Below are positions 62,290 through 64,000 of a DNA stretch of 64,000 nt, one piece after another. A program made the position numbers and the translations under genes. The notes under the pieces were generated by a model. It saw only the letters and a list, made by a program, of their open reading frames with translations. It was not told the origin of the DNA and made no database searches. Numbering within the stretch: the stretch's first letter is position 1; each line of letters starts with the position of its first letter. Origin of the DNA: Symbiodinium microadriaticum (taxonomy: Eukaryota > Sar > Dinophyceae > Suessiales > Symbiodiniaceae); assembly GCA_001939145.1 (NCBI GenBank), contig LSRX01000513.1, positions 62,001 to 126,000 of the forward strand, written 5' to 3'.

Positions 62290-63249
62290 CACCCTAAACC
62301 CTAAGCCTGGATGAGTTCTTGGGTATGTCGGGCTTGGACTGCTAGGTGCTCTTTCACTGCTTGGGTCTACGAAGGCATACTGGTGTGGTGATGGTCTTAC
62401 CTTTTGGCTTGCCAAGGCAGCTATCGTAGTAAACCTCTTGTGCCATTGGACACGGGTCAAGGCAAGTCTTGCTCAAACTCTAGCGTTGCACAGTGTGCTT
62501 GCCAGAGTCGTCATTCCTCTCCAGACGCGTGGGCAACTACTCATTTCTTCTTCTGCCGTGTTTAAAGAGTTTGCCGAATCTGCGCATTGCCACGACAAAA
62601 TCAAAAGTGCGAGCTCCAGGTGTCTGGCCATGACCCGAAACCCCAAACCCTACAACGCAGCCTAAGGCCTTGTCCCCAAACCCCTACACCGTAAATCCCC
62701 AAACCCCAACTCCTCACTAAAACCCTAAGAGCGAAAGCCTCTCAACTTCAAGCACCGAACTACCGAACACGACTGGTTTGCAGGGTCCCTGTAATTTCTA
62801 TATCGGTGTTTGTCATAAGGACCGACACACAAGTAGAGTATGCTAGGAGCGCTCGGGCTTAGGTGACATTGTGTCTTAGCTTTGATAAGGAACCATGAGG
62901 AACATTCTACTAGGGGGTATTGAGCTATAGAACATACATAACTTTGACAAGGTACCCCAAGGAATGATGTTGTTCCGAGTAAATCCAAAGGCCCCTGTAT
63001 TAAATTAAGGTCAGGCCTTGACGGTTTAGGTGCTTTCGGCTGCGAGATTTTGGGTTCAGGGCTCTGGGGTTTAGGGTTTAAGGGCTTACCGTGCTTTGGG
63101 ATTTCGGGCCTAGGATGAAAGAGCTTAGAGGTCCAGGTCCGGGACATCGGGATTGAAGATCTTGGGGTTTGAGAGAACCGTGAATCCTAAACCCTAAAAA
63201 TCCTGAACCCTCAACCCCTTTCCCTTATAGTATGCCTTGTAGATCCCTT
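62290..63249. other. No supported gene
   Basis: A plus frame 62,438-62,665 (segment QLLISSSAVFKEFAESAHC) is free of repeat but unrecognised. C-rich words at 62,636-62,730, G-rich at 63,020-63,085. Confidence 0.4.
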
Positions 63250-63297
63250 CCCAGAGAACCCAATACCCCTTAATTAAGGAATATACCTTAAACCATA
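63250..63297. mobile_element. MITE-like element, family E, left-arm fragment
   Basis: CCCAGAGAACCCAATACCCC followed by TTAATTAAGGAATATACC and TTAAACCATAG. It is nearly identical to the left arm of the 51.5-kb copy but stops there. Confidence 0.85.
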
Positions 63298-64000
63298 GCT
63301 GTCCATCCTAAACCCGAAATCTCAACCCCTGCCGGAAACTCCGCGGACCTAAATCCCAAAGCCACATGCCGGGCGGAGCGGCTTGTGCTCCGCGGCGTAG
63401 CTGCGCACACGATGCCGAATCTCCTGGCTCTCGGAACGGAGATCGTTTTTTTCGGCATTCCCCGCATAGACCTTTCTAGGTGGTTTAGGGTTGAGAGTTT
63501 AGGGTTTAGGGGTTTGGGCTTGGAATAGAAGGCTAAAGATGGTAAACCGGGGACACGAAACCTGACATCAAACACATCCTCAGCCCTACCTCAGGCCTTG
63601 AGCCGGAATACTAAAACAGCAAAACCCCGCAAAGGCCCCAAATGATGCCCTGAACCTTCGGAATTTTTGCTCTTCTGGTGCAAAGCCGAATTCAGTGCAG
63701 CCACTGGGCTTAAGCTAGGTGGCTGGGACCCCTAAACCTCAACTCTCAAATGGAACACCCCTCGAGCCTGGACCCTAAGCCCTACCTGTAACCCCAAACC
63801 CTGCAGAATAGTAGGCTATGACCCTCTTTTAATTATATAGGGTATATATAGCCCTCAAAACAGTCGAAAAATTGGAGCCACGGGTAAACCCCTGAAAGGA
63901 CCCTCGACCCGAAACGCTAATACCTTGGACCCTCAAGAAAGCTCGAGGATCCTAAGACTCGAAGCCCCAAAGAAACCATAAGGACCCCAGACTCAGAAAC
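63298..64000. other. No supported gene
   Basis: GGTTTAGGGTTGAGAGTTTAGG at 63,481-63,513 and C-rich variants at 63,725-63,805. The minus frame 63,288-63,575 is partly repeat translation. Confidence 0.45.

Noticed and set aside
1..64000. rRNA, intact tRNA, transposase, reverse transcriptase or viral genes
   Set aside because: I looked for these by recognisable motifs on both strands and saw none. Only decayed tRNA-like sequence and short non-coding elements are present.

Overview
This window is nuclear DNA of a eukaryote and is mostly non-coding. Its most obvious property is that degenerate TTTAGGG / CCCTAAA repeat (Arabidopsis-type telomere repeat) is scattered through almost every kilobase, in both orientations, as single heptamers, short runs and arrays of up to about 1.1 kb. 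Long ORFs are rare. The few convincing coding stretches are short exons with spliceosomal-type boundaries. TTTAGGG telomeres, intron-split genes, a family (FkbM methyltransferase) common in protists, and the fact that the better exons all lie on the minus strand together fit an alveolate, with a dinoflagellate as my best guess. This is inference: no rRNA, organelle gene or spliced-leader gene is present to prove it, and other TTTAGGG lineages remain possible.

Layout. 1-10 kb: telomere-like patches of alternating orientation, with several miniature inverted-repeat elements (MITE-like) between them. About 10.2-10.65 kb: a GC-rich minus-strand coding fragment that changes frame. 10.65-23.2 kb: the densest repeat zone, with an 80-bp higher-order repeat (11.86-12.16 kb), a 1.1-kb CCCTAAA-derived array (17.27-18.35 kb) and a ~50-bp higher-order array (22.7-23.0 kb). 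23-37 kb: sparse sequence with MITEs, microsatellites (large GAT array at 25.4 kb, TTTC tract at 35.8 kb) and two or three weak exon candidates. 37,511-37,980 is an assembly gap. 38-48 kb: microsatellites (GAT, ATT/AGT, CAG), MITEs and a possible broken coding region at 43.6-44.5 kb. 48.7-51.3 kb: the best gene, a FkbM-type methyltransferase on the minus strand, split by introns that contain telomere-like repeat and microsatellite. 54.3-54.8 kb and 59.3-59.5 kb: two further minus-strand exons with good splice signals; the latter encodes a signal-anchor N-terminus. At 58.0-58.25 kb a tRNA-derived SINE-like element is flanked by a 12-bp direct repeat.

Mobile-element content is the richest part of the annotation. 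I recognise about nine families of short (70-190 bp) inverted-repeat elements, each present in one to about fourteen copies. Several end in TA followed by a C or G run and mirror this at the other end, which suggests a TA-targeting (Tc1/mariner-like) source. No transposase is visible in the window, so they would be non-autonomous.

There are no bacterial-type operons, rRNA genes, convincing intact tRNA genes or CRISPR arrays. Most long open frames here are translations of telomere-like or microsatellite repeat and are not listed as genes.
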